From positions 1-35,786 of the IMG/VR virus record IMGVR_UViG_3300046007_007724: a stretch of DNA of 35,786 nt. One strand, 5' to 3'. Each line of letters starts with the position of its first letter. The stretch's first letter is position 1. Made by a program: the position numbers and the translations under genes. This document shows, piece after piece, positions 23,910 through 31,186 of the stretch. Below the pieces are notes generated by a model that saw only the letters and a list, made by a program, of their open reading frames with translations, was not told the origin of the DNA and did not search any database. This DNA is from a virus.

Positions 23910-24828
23910 CTAATATGTCTTTTATGTATGATACGGTTTGGGGTGACTCGGTAAATTCTTCTAATATTTGATGAATTTCAAAGTCATAAATTTGATGTTT
24001 TGCATATGTATCGGAATCTGCTGACATATAATCTTGCAACATGCTTTCATATGCCGATTCGGGACATAAACCCATTTCTAAATCCAAAATGCCATTCGTT
24101 GTATGTATTTTCCATTTAATAATATCAGCATCAATATCAAATTTCCAAGTTGCTATGCATTGTATGGAAATACTGTCAGTTTTGGCTTCAATACAAGCAC
24201 AATCATCTACATCGTAAATACCATTTTCTTGGAAATTACCATATGACGAATCATTTGCAACCGATTCCATATCATATTGCTGATGATGTATTGCAGATAT
24301 AACATGTAATGGCTCATTGCATAATATTTGTGCTGCACTTAATAAATGTGGCATCAAATCGCGAGATACTCCGCCGAATGCTAATGTTTCATTCGTAAAC
24401 CAACTTCCAGCTCCGGGTATTCTATTTTTATTTGCCCAAAACAATTGTATTTTGTTAATGTTTTCACGTGGTATAGAATTTAAAATGTTTCGGTATTGAT
24501 TATTTTTAACCATAAACAATTTAGTCTGTGGAAATGTTTTATAAAAACTTATCCACTCCCATAGATTTGCAAATCCAGGTTTTTCTACTACAATCCTAGG
24601 TACATTGCATTTTGCCATTGTCGTTGCAATTGGTTGATGTGTAAAATTTGGCGTACAAATAATACCCATATCAACTTGAACGTTACGCAATGCATCTTCA
24701 ATTCGAATAAAATCTGGATTCAACGATTTGTTAAAATCTACAGTAATTACATTCCAACCAATAGATTTGCAAACATCGACATACAACTTACCAATACCTA
24801 ATCCAACAATTACTACTGTCTTATGCAT
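23887..24828 (-). CDS. Gfo/Idh/MocA-family oxidoreductase
   Basis: 313 residues. VVIVGLGIGKLYVDV (5-19) is the Rossmann NAD(P)-binding loop, CTPNFTHQPIA (58-68) and VEKPG (81-85) are the hallmark motifs of the Gfo/Idh/MocA family, with Lys83 as catalytic residue. These enzymes oxidise or reduce sugars and related alcohols. It follows folE closely, with AAAGG as ribosome binding site, and overlaps the next gene by 23 bases. A link to sugar-modified bases is possible; sequence alone does not show it. Confidence 0.8.
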   Translation of the reverse strand: MHKTVVIVGLGIGKLYVDVCKSIGWNVITVDFNKSLNPDFIRIEDALRNVQVDMGIICTPNFTHQPIATTMAKCNVPRIVVEKPGFANLWEWISFYKTFPQTKLFMVKNNQYRNILNSIPRENINKIQLFWANKNRIPGAGSWFTNETLAFGGVSRDLMPHLLSAAQILCNEPLHVISAIHHQQYDMESVANDSSYGNFQENGIYDVDDCACIEAKTDSISIQCIATWKFDIDADIIKWKIHTTNGILDLEMGLCPESAYESMLQDYMSADSDTYAKHQIYDFEIHQILEEFTESPQTVSYIKDILDENKNIS

Positions 24829-25525
24829 TGTAACCTTTTATAAATTCGTAAAATTCAAATCGAGTACTAGAATCAGTCATAAATGCACCTGATAACTTTG
24901 CGGTTTTCATTGATGCACCGCGATGCTTTACTCCTCGACATGATACACAATTATGAGTTGCTTCAATCATAACTGCTACGCCTTTATTGTCGGTAATAAG
25001 TTCGTTGATTGCGTGTTGTATTGCTACTGTTAATTGTTCTTGAATTGCACCGCGTCTTCCAAAATGTTCAACTACTCGATTTAATTTACTTAAACCGACT
25101 ACATTGCCATTTTCTGCTGGAATATATGCAATATGAACTAATCCTTCAATTGTTTGATGATGATGACTACACATCGATGTTAATGGAATGCCTCCTTCAA
25201 ACACAATTCCATCATATCCGTCACTAGGGAAAGATGTGATATCAGACATTGGTTCGTAACGACCTTTCCATAAATCATTAACATATGCTTTTGCTACACG
25301 ACGAGGTGTATTATCTGAGTTTGGATCATTTTCCCAAACAACGCCCAATGCTGTTAAAAAATTACCATAATGATGTGCAGCATCGTCGATAATCTCTTGT
25401 TTCTCTACATCAGTTAATCTGGCATCTGGTCCGAACATTATTTGTTTTGTTGCTAATTGTGTTGAGATGCCATTAGCAAAGCCAGATTTAACTAATTCTA
25501 AATTTTTTCTTTGTTCTTTAGTCAT
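24821..25525 (-). CDS. folE: GTP cyclohydrolase I
   Basis: 234 residues. The zinc ligands are visible as Cys119 (TSMCSHHHQ) with the adjacent His residues and Cys193/Cys196 (HNCVSCRGV). VGLSKLNRVVEHFGRR and QEQLT are the conserved core. It turns GTP into dihydroneopterin triphosphate, the first step of 7-deazaguanine synthesis. It is the first gene of its block, with its own promoter, and overlaps the Gfo/Idh gene by eight bases. A folate role is possible, but QueD and QueE downstream make the deazaguanine route more likely. Confidence 0.95.
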   Translation of the reverse strand: MTKEQRKNLELVKSGFANGISTQLATKQIMFGPDARLTDVEKQEIIDDAAHHYGNFLTALGVVWENDPNSDNTPRRVAKAYVNDLWKGRYEPMSDITSFPSDGYDGIVFEGGIPLTSMCSHHHQTIEGLVHIAYIPAENGNVVGLSKLNRVVEHFGRRGAIQEQLTVAIQHAINELITDNKGVAVMIEATHNCVSCRGVKHRGASMKTAKLSGAFMTDSSTRFEFYEFIKGYNA

Positions 25526-25543
25526 AACTTGTTTCTTAATTAT

Positions 25544-25571
25544 ATTATAGGATAATTTATTTAGTTTTCAA
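25544..25571 (-). promoter_or_regulatory. Sigma70-like promoter for folE
   Basis: Minus strand: -35 TTGAAA (25566-25571; 5 of 6 to the sigma70 consensus), 16-bp spacer, -10 TATAAT (25544-25549), 18 bases before the ATG. One of the better matches in the window. Confidence 0.55.
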
Positions 25572-25587
25572 AGATTTATGTAACATA

Positions 25588-26040
25588 TTACATGGTTGGG
25601 TCACCTGGAGTATCTATACCAGATGCATCATATTTTGGTAATTTAACTAAATTTACTTTGATTTGTTGTTCACTTAATGCCCAATTAGCAATTAGTCTAT
25701 GATGCCCGTCATATATTGCCATTTCACCATCGCTAAACTGAACAACATTGATTCTAGGAGCATTTTGTATGTTTGTGATAATTTGTTTTACTTTTTCAGC
25801 TTGTACGTTAGGTTGTGTTATATGAATATCTGCAATATTAACCATTTTAATATGATGTTCGTCTTCATGCCGTTCATATGTAACTATAACTTCATTCCAA
25901 TCATATTTAGACTTGTTAAAAACACCTTCTATATTTTTAGCATCCGCAAAAATTTTACCGGAAGGTAGTTTATCAACTCTAGTATAAGCTAATTCTATTG
26001 ATGAATTTGTTTCCTTTAATAAATTGCGTAGTCGTATCAT
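25588..26040 (-). CDS. CTS-like small protein with ParB-like core and C-terminal tag
   Basis: 150 residues in three parts. Residues 1-10, MIRLRNLLKE, match the N-terminal motif of three other proteins here and resemble capsid-targeting leaders ending in LxE. The core contains INVVQFSDGEMAIYDGHHRL (97-116); DGHHR with the surrounding strands resembles the ParB/sulfiredoxin nucleotide-binding or nuclease fold. Residues 136-150, KYDASGIDTPGDPTM, are shared with the adjacent gene. It lies 33 bases after that gene, and the gap holds a relic of an upstream gene end. Possibly a head-packaged effector; this is inference. Confidence 0.65.
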   Translation of the reverse strand: MIRLRNLLKETNSSIELAYTRVDKLPSGKIFADAKNIEGVFNKSKYDWNEVIVTYERHEDEHHIKMVNIADIHITQPNVQAEKVKQIITNIQNAPRINVVQFSDGEMAIYDGHHRLIANWALSEQQIKVNLVKLPKYDASGIDTPGDPTM

Positions 26041-26041
26041 A

Positions 26042-26080
26042 TTAATAAATATCTTTCAAGGTAGTATTTCCCTTTACATG
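26042..26080 (-). repeat. Relic copy of upstream gene's 3' end (HVKGNTTLKDIY-stop)
   Basis: On the minus strand, out of frame with the preceding gene, this encodes HVKGNTTLKDIY followed by TAA. The intact end of the Cys-rich gene at 26579-26617 encodes HIKGNTILKDIY-TAA. The 39 bases differ at six positions, mostly silent. A TGA lies just upstream in this frame and there is no start codon, so it is a non-coding scar. Both copies are followed by T-ATG-ATT of a MIRL(K/R)NLLKE gene. Confidence 0.8.
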
Positions 26081-26577
26081 TTTGGATCACCTGGCGTGTC
26101 GATGCCCGATGCATCGTATTTCGTTTGTGGTAGTTTAACTACTATTTCATCTCCATTAGTTTCAACTTTAGCACCGGGATAACTATGCTTAACATAACGT
26201 AAATATAAATTTGCTCTAGAACTATTATCAACTGCCCCTTGTTTTTTAACAGGAGTAAATACTAATGTATCAACATCTGGGTGTGTTTTTAAATCTTGTT
26301 TTACTATAGCAATTACAGTTGCCATGATTTTAAATATATCACCTTTATTAGTTTCTATATCATACCGTTCTTGGTCAGGATCTTCTTCATTAGGTACAAA
26401 AAATGAAATTTCTATTTCATTATCTTCATAATTGGTAATATGTACTGAGTATGGGTAATGGGATGTTTCGAAACCATAGTATCTTTCTTCATCATAAGGA
26501 CTTCCGTAGAATTCATATGGAAATGTCTGGGCAGTTGCTTCGCCTATTTCTTTTAATAAATTTTTTAATCGTATCAT
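26074..26577 (-). CDS. CTS-like small protein with shared C-terminal tag, unknown core
   Basis: 167 residues. It opens MIRLKNLLKE and ends KYDASGIDTPGDPNM (153-167), as does the next gene, but the core differs. The core has GDIFKIMATVIAIVKQDLK and DTLVFTPVKKQGAVDNSSRANLYLRYV, a pattern I associate with a conserved but unnamed phage domain. It lies one base after the Cys-rich gene's stop. Probably a head-packaged or effector protein by analogy with T4 internal proteins. Confidence 0.65.
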   Translation of the reverse strand: MIRLKNLLKEIGEATAQTFPYEFYGSPYDEERYYGFETSHYPYSVHITNYEDNEIEISFFVPNEEDPDQERYDIETNKGDIFKIMATVIAIVKQDLKTHPDVDTLVFTPVKKQGAVDNSSRANLYLRYVKHSYPGAKVETNGDEIVVKLPQTKYDASGIDTPGDPNM

Positions 26578-26578
26578 A

Positions 26579-26797
26579 TTAATAAATATCTTTTAAAATA
26601 GTATTACCTTTTATATGATGCGGTTCATATGGACAATGTCTACATCCATTTCCGCAACATTTACCTCTACGTACGTGAAATGATTCCGTAAAAACTCGAT
26701 ATCCATTTTCATAATAAAAGTCTGATGGAAGGAGCTTGTTTCCAAACTCCCTCACAAAGGCTTGTTGTATCCAATCTTTTGATGCAGACACTATCAT
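26579..26797 (-). CDS. Small Cys-rich protein, DUF5522-like
   Basis: 72 residues. YYENGYRVFTESFHVRRGK followed by CCGNGCRHCPYEP holds four Cys (47, 48, 52, 55) likely to bind metal. The pattern G-[YF]-CCG-x-GC-RHCP(Y/F) is that of DUF5522, which I associate with Bacteroidota and some plastid-bearing eukaryotes. Function unknown. Its start overlaps the ribonucleotide reductase stop as TAATG. Its last 12 codons are repeated as a relic at 26042-26080. Confidence 0.7.
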   Translation of the reverse strand: MIVSASKDWIQQAFVREFGNKLLPSDFYYENGYRVFTESFHVRRGKCCGNGCRHCPYEPHHIKGNTILKDIY

Positions 26798-28653
26798 TAT
26801 TTAACCTCACATGCTCCACCTGCACAAGCTAACTCTCCCGATAAATCTGTGTTATCATCAAGTTCAATTACTTGGCTTAAATCAATATTGGTTAATGATT
26901 TTAACATGGATTCATATTGTTCTTGCGTACAATCTTCAAATGGTGCTTGAGTATATGTTCCTCCATCATATGGTAATACTGATAATCCATTATAATGATC
27001 TCTGTTATTCCACATCCATTCTCCTGCCAATTCCCATTCATCTGCTTTAAGTGATACTGTTGCAGATACATTGTGAGTATTGTTTCCGGTTCTATGTCCT
27101 GGTTTAACCCATTCTAAATGTACTTTCTTGATGCGATCTAATAATTGAAAAGGAGATTCTGTTCTTAAGATTGCACCTTCTGGAGCTTTTTGTGGAATTG
27201 AAATAACCGCAGTGTCATGTGGACGAAAATATTCATCTTCAACTAACTCAGGATGATTAATTGACAAATATGTATAAATTGCTTCATTTTTTCCAACTCG
27301 TATTCTTCTAACATAATAATCATTGTGCCAAGCGTGAATGCCTGATGATGTTCCTAATGCTAATGATGTTGTTCCCGCAGGTTTAACTGTGGTAGTACGA
27401 GCTGATTTATTAATACCAATAATATTTGCAACTCTTTCATTTTCTATTTTAACTGCTTTTGCTGCGGCTTTCATATCATATCCCAATACAGTACCAGAAC
27501 CAATACCTGTCATGGATACTCCTATCAATGCATCTTTCTCAGTTGTGCGTTGCCAAATTGGACGTAAATAATGAAAACTAGTATATCCTGCTTGAAGCGT
27601 ACCAATAAATGCTGCAGCACGAACTCTTTCTTCTAAATCTTCTTGTGATTCAATATCTGATGCATTTACTTCACATAAGTTACAGAACTGGAATGGTCGT
27701 AGTGCAATTTCGCAACATGGATTAGTTCCCCAATCTTTATCATTTGTTAAATAGATTCCTGGTTCTCCTGCTCCTGATAATTCAACACGTTTCCATAAAT
27801 CCATGAAAAAGTCTTTTGTTAATTTATGACGCATCAATGTTGCCGAATTATTAGCACGGCCTCTTTGTGGATTAGTTTCCCACCAGTTACCTGACTTACA
27901 TGCAATCATTTCTTCATCATCGGCTGAAAATAAAGATATAAGTGCTGCTCTACGAATGCCGCCTGCTAATACAGCATCCGCAACGTGGCAAACCATATCG
28001 TGTACTTCAATTGGTGAAAGTTTATCGCCATCTTCTTTTGCATCCAAAATACCTTGAAGCTTAATCAAACATTCTTTAAGCGGTTGTGGTCCTGGAGCTT
28101 TTCCTCCTGATGTAACTAAACGTGCTCCTTTGTGACGAATATCAGAAAAATCAAATGCAAATGAAGAACCCCCCGTAAAGTAAGATTTAACTAGAACTTT
28201 AACTGCATCTGCCCATCCTTCAATTGAATCCGCAATTAAATATCTGCGAGTTTTTTTAGGATTTGGTTTGTGAATTTCTGGCAATTGTTCTACGTGGTGT
28301 TTTTGCACTGAATAACCTACACCCGTACCTCCTAATAAAAGAAACATTGCTTCACCAAATGCACGGTGGTCATCGATTGGCAAATACGCACAATTGTAAA
28401 TACGATTAGGAGAAATTTCAATTGGCTTTCCACCAAATTGCAAACTACGCATTGATGGTAATACTTTTTTGTCATATACAAAACGATATGCTGATTCAAT
28501 TTCCGCTTCCAATTGTGGATATTTTTTGATGTGCATTGTTTTGTTTCTTGTAACTAGTTCATCCCAAGTTTCTCGACGATTGAGTTCTGGGAGATATTTC
28601 GCATACTTCATGTATACGGTAATTTCGCTTAAAATTTTGTTGGAAATTTCCAT
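26797..28653 (-). CDS. nrdJ: Ribonucleotide reductase, class II (adenosylcobalamin-dependent)
   Basis: 618 residues. NRIYNCAYLPID (Cys88) and FQFCNLCEVN (Cys324/Cys327) supply the redox Cys pair; NPCCEI (311-316) holds the thiyl-radical Cys313 and Glu315 of the barrel loop. The tail ends ELACAGGACEVK, a CX4C pair that passes electrons from thioredoxin. No ATP-cone-like N-terminus or small subunit gene is seen, and the overall pattern fits the monomeric B12 type. It would supply deoxynucleotides for phage DNA. It follows a terminator. Confidence 0.87.
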   Translation of the reverse strand: MEISNKILSEITVYMKYAKYLPELNRRETWDELVTRNKTMHIKKYPQLEAEIESAYRFVYDKKVLPSMRSLQFGGKPIEISPNRIYNCAYLPIDDHRAFGEAMFLLLGGTGVGYSVQKHHVEQLPEIHKPNPKKTRRYLIADSIEGWADAVKVLVKSYFTGGSSFAFDFSDIRHKGARLVTSGGKAPGPQPLKECLIKLQGILDAKEDGDKLSPIEVHDMVCHVADAVLAGGIRRAALISLFSADDEEMIACKSGNWWETNPQRGRANNSATLMRHKLTKDFFMDLWKRVELSGAGEPGIYLTNDKDWGTNPCCEIALRPFQFCNLCEVNASDIESQEDLEERVRAAAFIGTLQAGYTSFHYLRPIWQRTTEKDALIGVSMTGIGSGTVLGYDMKAAAKAVKIENERVANIIGINKSARTTTVKPAGTTSLALGTSSGIHAWHNDYYVRRIRVGKNEAIYTYLSINHPELVEDEYFRPHDTAVISIPQKAPEGAILRTESPFQLLDRIKKVHLEWVKPGHRTGNNTHNVSATVSLKADEWELAGEWMWNNRDHYNGLSVLPYDGGTYTQAPFEDCTQEQYESMLKSLTNIDLSQVIELDDNTDLSGELACAGGACEVK

Positions 28654-28696
28654 GTTCGTAATCTTGTTTTGTTAAATTTATAAATTGTTTTTAGAT

Positions 28697-28725
28697 AAAA
28701 AAAGGCCGGAATTGCTTCCGAACCT
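28697..28725 (-). terminator. Intrinsic terminator with GCAA tetraloop, after helicase gene
   Basis: Minus-strand stem AGGTTCGGAA / TTCCGGCCT (28703-28725) with two G-U pairs, closed by a GCAA tetraloop and followed by a seven-T tract. It lies 20 bases after the helicase stop and separates the replication block from the ribonucleotide reductase gene. Confidence 0.9.
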
Positions 28726-28745
28726 AATTTTATATAAATATGTTT

Positions 28746-30101
28746 TTATCCTAAAGTTCCACCCAAATCTTTGAATTTTTGTGCTAAATTTTTCTTAATC
28801 ATATTCTCGCCGGTTTTCATTGTTTGAGTAGTTTGTTTTCCTTGAGTTGTTTGCGGTTCAAAGAATTGGAATTGTCCATTATTAGTATTGATTTTACTAG
28901 GCAATGTAATTCCATCCGGGCCGAAACGGTTTTTAATAACGTGTCCTCTACCTGTACCTGACATTTTATCTTCAACTTTTCTAGAAAGTGACATTAAGAA
29001 ATCCGCAACCATCACTTTACCATATGAAGATGCTATTTTGTCAGCTTCGATAATATCTTCTTCCAAAGCAGATCTACCTGCCTGTGAAGCGGTCCAAATA
29101 GGGATGTCGTACTCTCCTGCCATTCCGCGTAATTCTTCATATAATTCTTCAAGTGCTTCATGTTTATCTTTTTTAGCATTAATTTTCAATAAATCACCAT
29201 AATCCACAATTACTAGTTTCGGAGTTTTGCCTAACATGATTGTTTTCTCAAAATGTGCCTTTAAACCTAATACTCCAACCGATTTTGTAGGAAAATACTT
29301 TACAATCAAATCGCCTGGCAATGTATCCATTTTTTCTTGCACCGTATCTTGATGATGTTTTAGAGTCTGTGCATTGATTCCCGTTAATACCGAGTCATAA
29401 CGTTGTCCTACATAATTTTCATTGAGTTCTAATGTATAATGAATAACGGTGTGTCCGGCTTTGATTGCATTTGCTCCAATATTGATAAGCATCCAAGATT
29501 TACCAATACCTGCCGGTGCCATTACAACGCCTAATTCGCCTGGTGCTAATCCTCCATCCATCAAATCATCTACTACATCCCAACCCGTTGTAATGGTATG
29601 TCGCGACGCCTCCGCATATCGAGCCGAAATATTTGCTTTGTAATCCAAACCAATATTAGTGTCAGCACCCGCTTTCATAGCACCGTCAATCTTAGTTTTT
29701 ATCTCGTCGTAGTTACCCATTTTGAGTAAACCAACCGAATCCATAATTGCACGCTTAATTTCTTGATTCTTACAAAATTTAAGAATTTCATCTTTCACAA
29801 AAGAAAGGTCATCGGATTCCATGTATCGGAATACTTCCTTTAATTGTTCTAAGATTGCCGTCTTTAATATGTCATTGTCAATTTCAGTAATTTTAACCTT
29901 AAGTACGTCTTTTGACGGGGGTGTTTTGTATTCTCTGAAGTGAGTAAGAATGATTTCCAATAACCAACTATTTGCATCCGATTCAAAATAGTCTGCTTGT
30001 ATTATATCTGCTATTTGTTGTAGGAATGCTCTGTCCGTAAACATTGCAGCTAAAACTTTTACTTGAAAGCCGTAGCCGTATTCCGATAATTTATCTGTCA
30101 T
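28746..30101 (-). CDS. Replicative DNA helicase, DnaB/gp41-like
   Basis: 451 residues. The N-terminal helical domain (about 1-150) precedes a RecA-like motor: Walker A MAPAGIGKS (194-202), LELNENYVGQRYDSVLTG (the DnaB motif 1a Glu region), Walker B KLVIVDYGDLL (295-305), TASQAGRSALEE (sensor/His-like motif) and the arginine-rich MSLSRKVEDKM near the end. It unwinds DNA at the fork. No primase gene is in the window. An apparently leaderless promoter lies directly upstream. Confidence 0.92.
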   Translation of the reverse strand: MTDKLSEYGYGFQVKVLAAMFTDRAFLQQIADIIQADYFESDANSWLLEIILTHFREYKTPPSKDVLKVKITEIDNDILKTAILEQLKEVFRYMESDDLSFVKDEILKFCKNQEIKRAIMDSVGLLKMGNYDEIKTKIDGAMKAGADTNIGLDYKANISARYAEASRHTITTGWDVVDDLMDGGLAPGELGVVMAPAGIGKSWMLINIGANAIKAGHTVIHYTLELNENYVGQRYDSVLTGINAQTLKHHQDTVQEKMDTLPGDLIVKYFPTKSVGVLGLKAHFEKTIMLGKTPKLVIVDYGDLLKINAKKDKHEALEELYEELRGMAGEYDIPIWTASQAGRSALEEDIIEADKIASSYGKVMVADFLMSLSRKVEDKMSGTGRGHVIKNRFGPDGITLPSKINTNNGQFQFFEPQTTQGKQTTQTMKTGENMIKKNLAQKFKDLGGTLG

Positions 30102-30107
30102 ATAACC

Positions 30108-30135
30108 AATATAATTAAAATATGTTTAAAACCAA
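30108..30135 (-). promoter_or_regulatory. Sigma70-like promoter, apparently leaderless, for helicase gene
   Basis: Minus strand: -35 TTGGTT (30130-30135), 16-bp spacer, -10 TATATT (30108-30113). The gap from -10 to ATG is six bases. The -35 box lies in the 35-base gap just past the exonuclease stop. Confidence 0.4.
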
Positions 30136-30136
30136 A

Positions 30137-31186
30137 TTAAATTTGAGTTTGTTTTGCAAAAGCATTTAATGATAACCATGTATTAGTTAGCCACTCCGGT
30201 AAATTTTTCATGATTGACCACATTTTATCTTCATAAAATAATCTTTGAAATTCGGAACGATTAAGTGAAGGAATTGGTTGTTCTAAAATGCCTCGAATTT
30301 TAGTTGAAGTTTGTGCTGGTATATCTAACAATTTAATGTTCATGAGACGATAATTCTTATCAATCGTTTCATAATTATCCAGAACTTTTTGATGGTTTTT
30401 CGATTCAGTTAACAATTTACATTTGTTTTGTAAATCATCCAATGTGAATTCTTTAACATCTGCCAACTCCGGAAACGTTTTCAATATGGTTTTTGGTCCG
30501 AATCCATCTACTCCTGGAATATTATCTGATGCATCGCCTGTGAAAGTTCGATACACAACATAATTCATCGGATGTACCCCAAATTCTTCAAGCAATGCCG
30601 TTTCATCGTACATTTTCTTTTTAATTGGAGACCAAACTTGAATTGCGGGACTTATTAATTGATAGAAATCTCGGTCCGTTGACACGATTGTCATTTTATT
30701 GCAAACGTCTTGATACATTTCCGCAATATATGCTATGGTATCATCTGCTTCGATACCATCCATTGAAATGAACGTAATTGGCAAGTTATCCAAATATGAA
30801 ATTAATCGACTGAATTGGTGTCGCATTGACTCTTGTTCTTGTTCTAACGTAGTTTCATGATGATCGTGACGTCGTAATTTTGTTTTATTGGCTCTATTGC
30901 CTTTGTAGTCACTGTATATACGTTTTCTTTTTGCAGATCCGCCTTTGCCATCAAATACAATAACACATCTACTAGGACGTAAATCTCTTACAGTTTTTCC
31001 AACCGAATATAAAAATCCAGTTATTCCGCCGATATGGTCGCCATCCTCATTATATGCAGGTGTCGCTCCAAAGCTACGAATAAAAGTGTTCAAGCCGTCA
31101 AACACCATGATATGATCATTTACATTTGACGGACTTGAATGCCTTTCTTGTTGTAACTCTTTAAATAATTTTTGATACTTATTCAT
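30137..31186 (-). CDS. 5'-3' exonuclease / RNase H (FEN family)
   Basis: 349 residues. MVFDGLNT (Asp30), VIVFDGKGGSAKRKRIYSDYK, GIEADDT (144-150), STDRDF (169-174) and TGDASDNIPGVDGFGPKT (217-233, helix-hairpin-helix) are the ordered metal-binding motifs of flap endonuclease-type nucleases such as T4 RNase H and the 5' nuclease of Pol I. It removes RNA primers and flaps at the lagging strand. Start overlaps the recA-like stop by one base. Confidence 0.93.
   Translation of the reverse strand: MNKYQKLFKELQQERHSSPSNVNDHIMVFDGLNTFIRSFGATPAYNEDGDHIGGITGFLYSVGKTVRDLRPSRCVIVFDGKGGSAKRKRIYSDYKGNRANKTKLRRHDHHETTLEQEQESMRHQFSRLISYLDNLPITFISMDGIEADDTIAYIAEMYQDVCNKMTIVSTDRDFYQLISPAIQVWSPIKKKMYDETALLEEFGVHPMNYVVYRTFTGDASDNIPGVDGFGPKTILKTFPELADVKEFTLDDLQNKCKLLTESKNHQKVLDNYETIDKNYRLMNIKLLDIPAQTSTKIRGILEQPIPSLNRSEFQRLFYEDKMWSIMKNLPEWLTNTWLSLNAFAKQTQI

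Noticed and set aside
25577-25592. Hairpin ATGTAA-CATA-TTACAT after the tagged gene as a terminator
   Set aside because: Only a six-pair AT-rich stem overlapping the stop region and no T-tract; too weak compared with the three clear terminators.
26042-26080. Programmed -1 frameshift that would extend the tagged protein into HVKGNTTLKDIY
   Set aside because: The frame could be reached by a -1 shift near the stop codon, but there is no slippery heptamer or downstream structure, and the similarity to the preceding gene's end is better explained by duplication.
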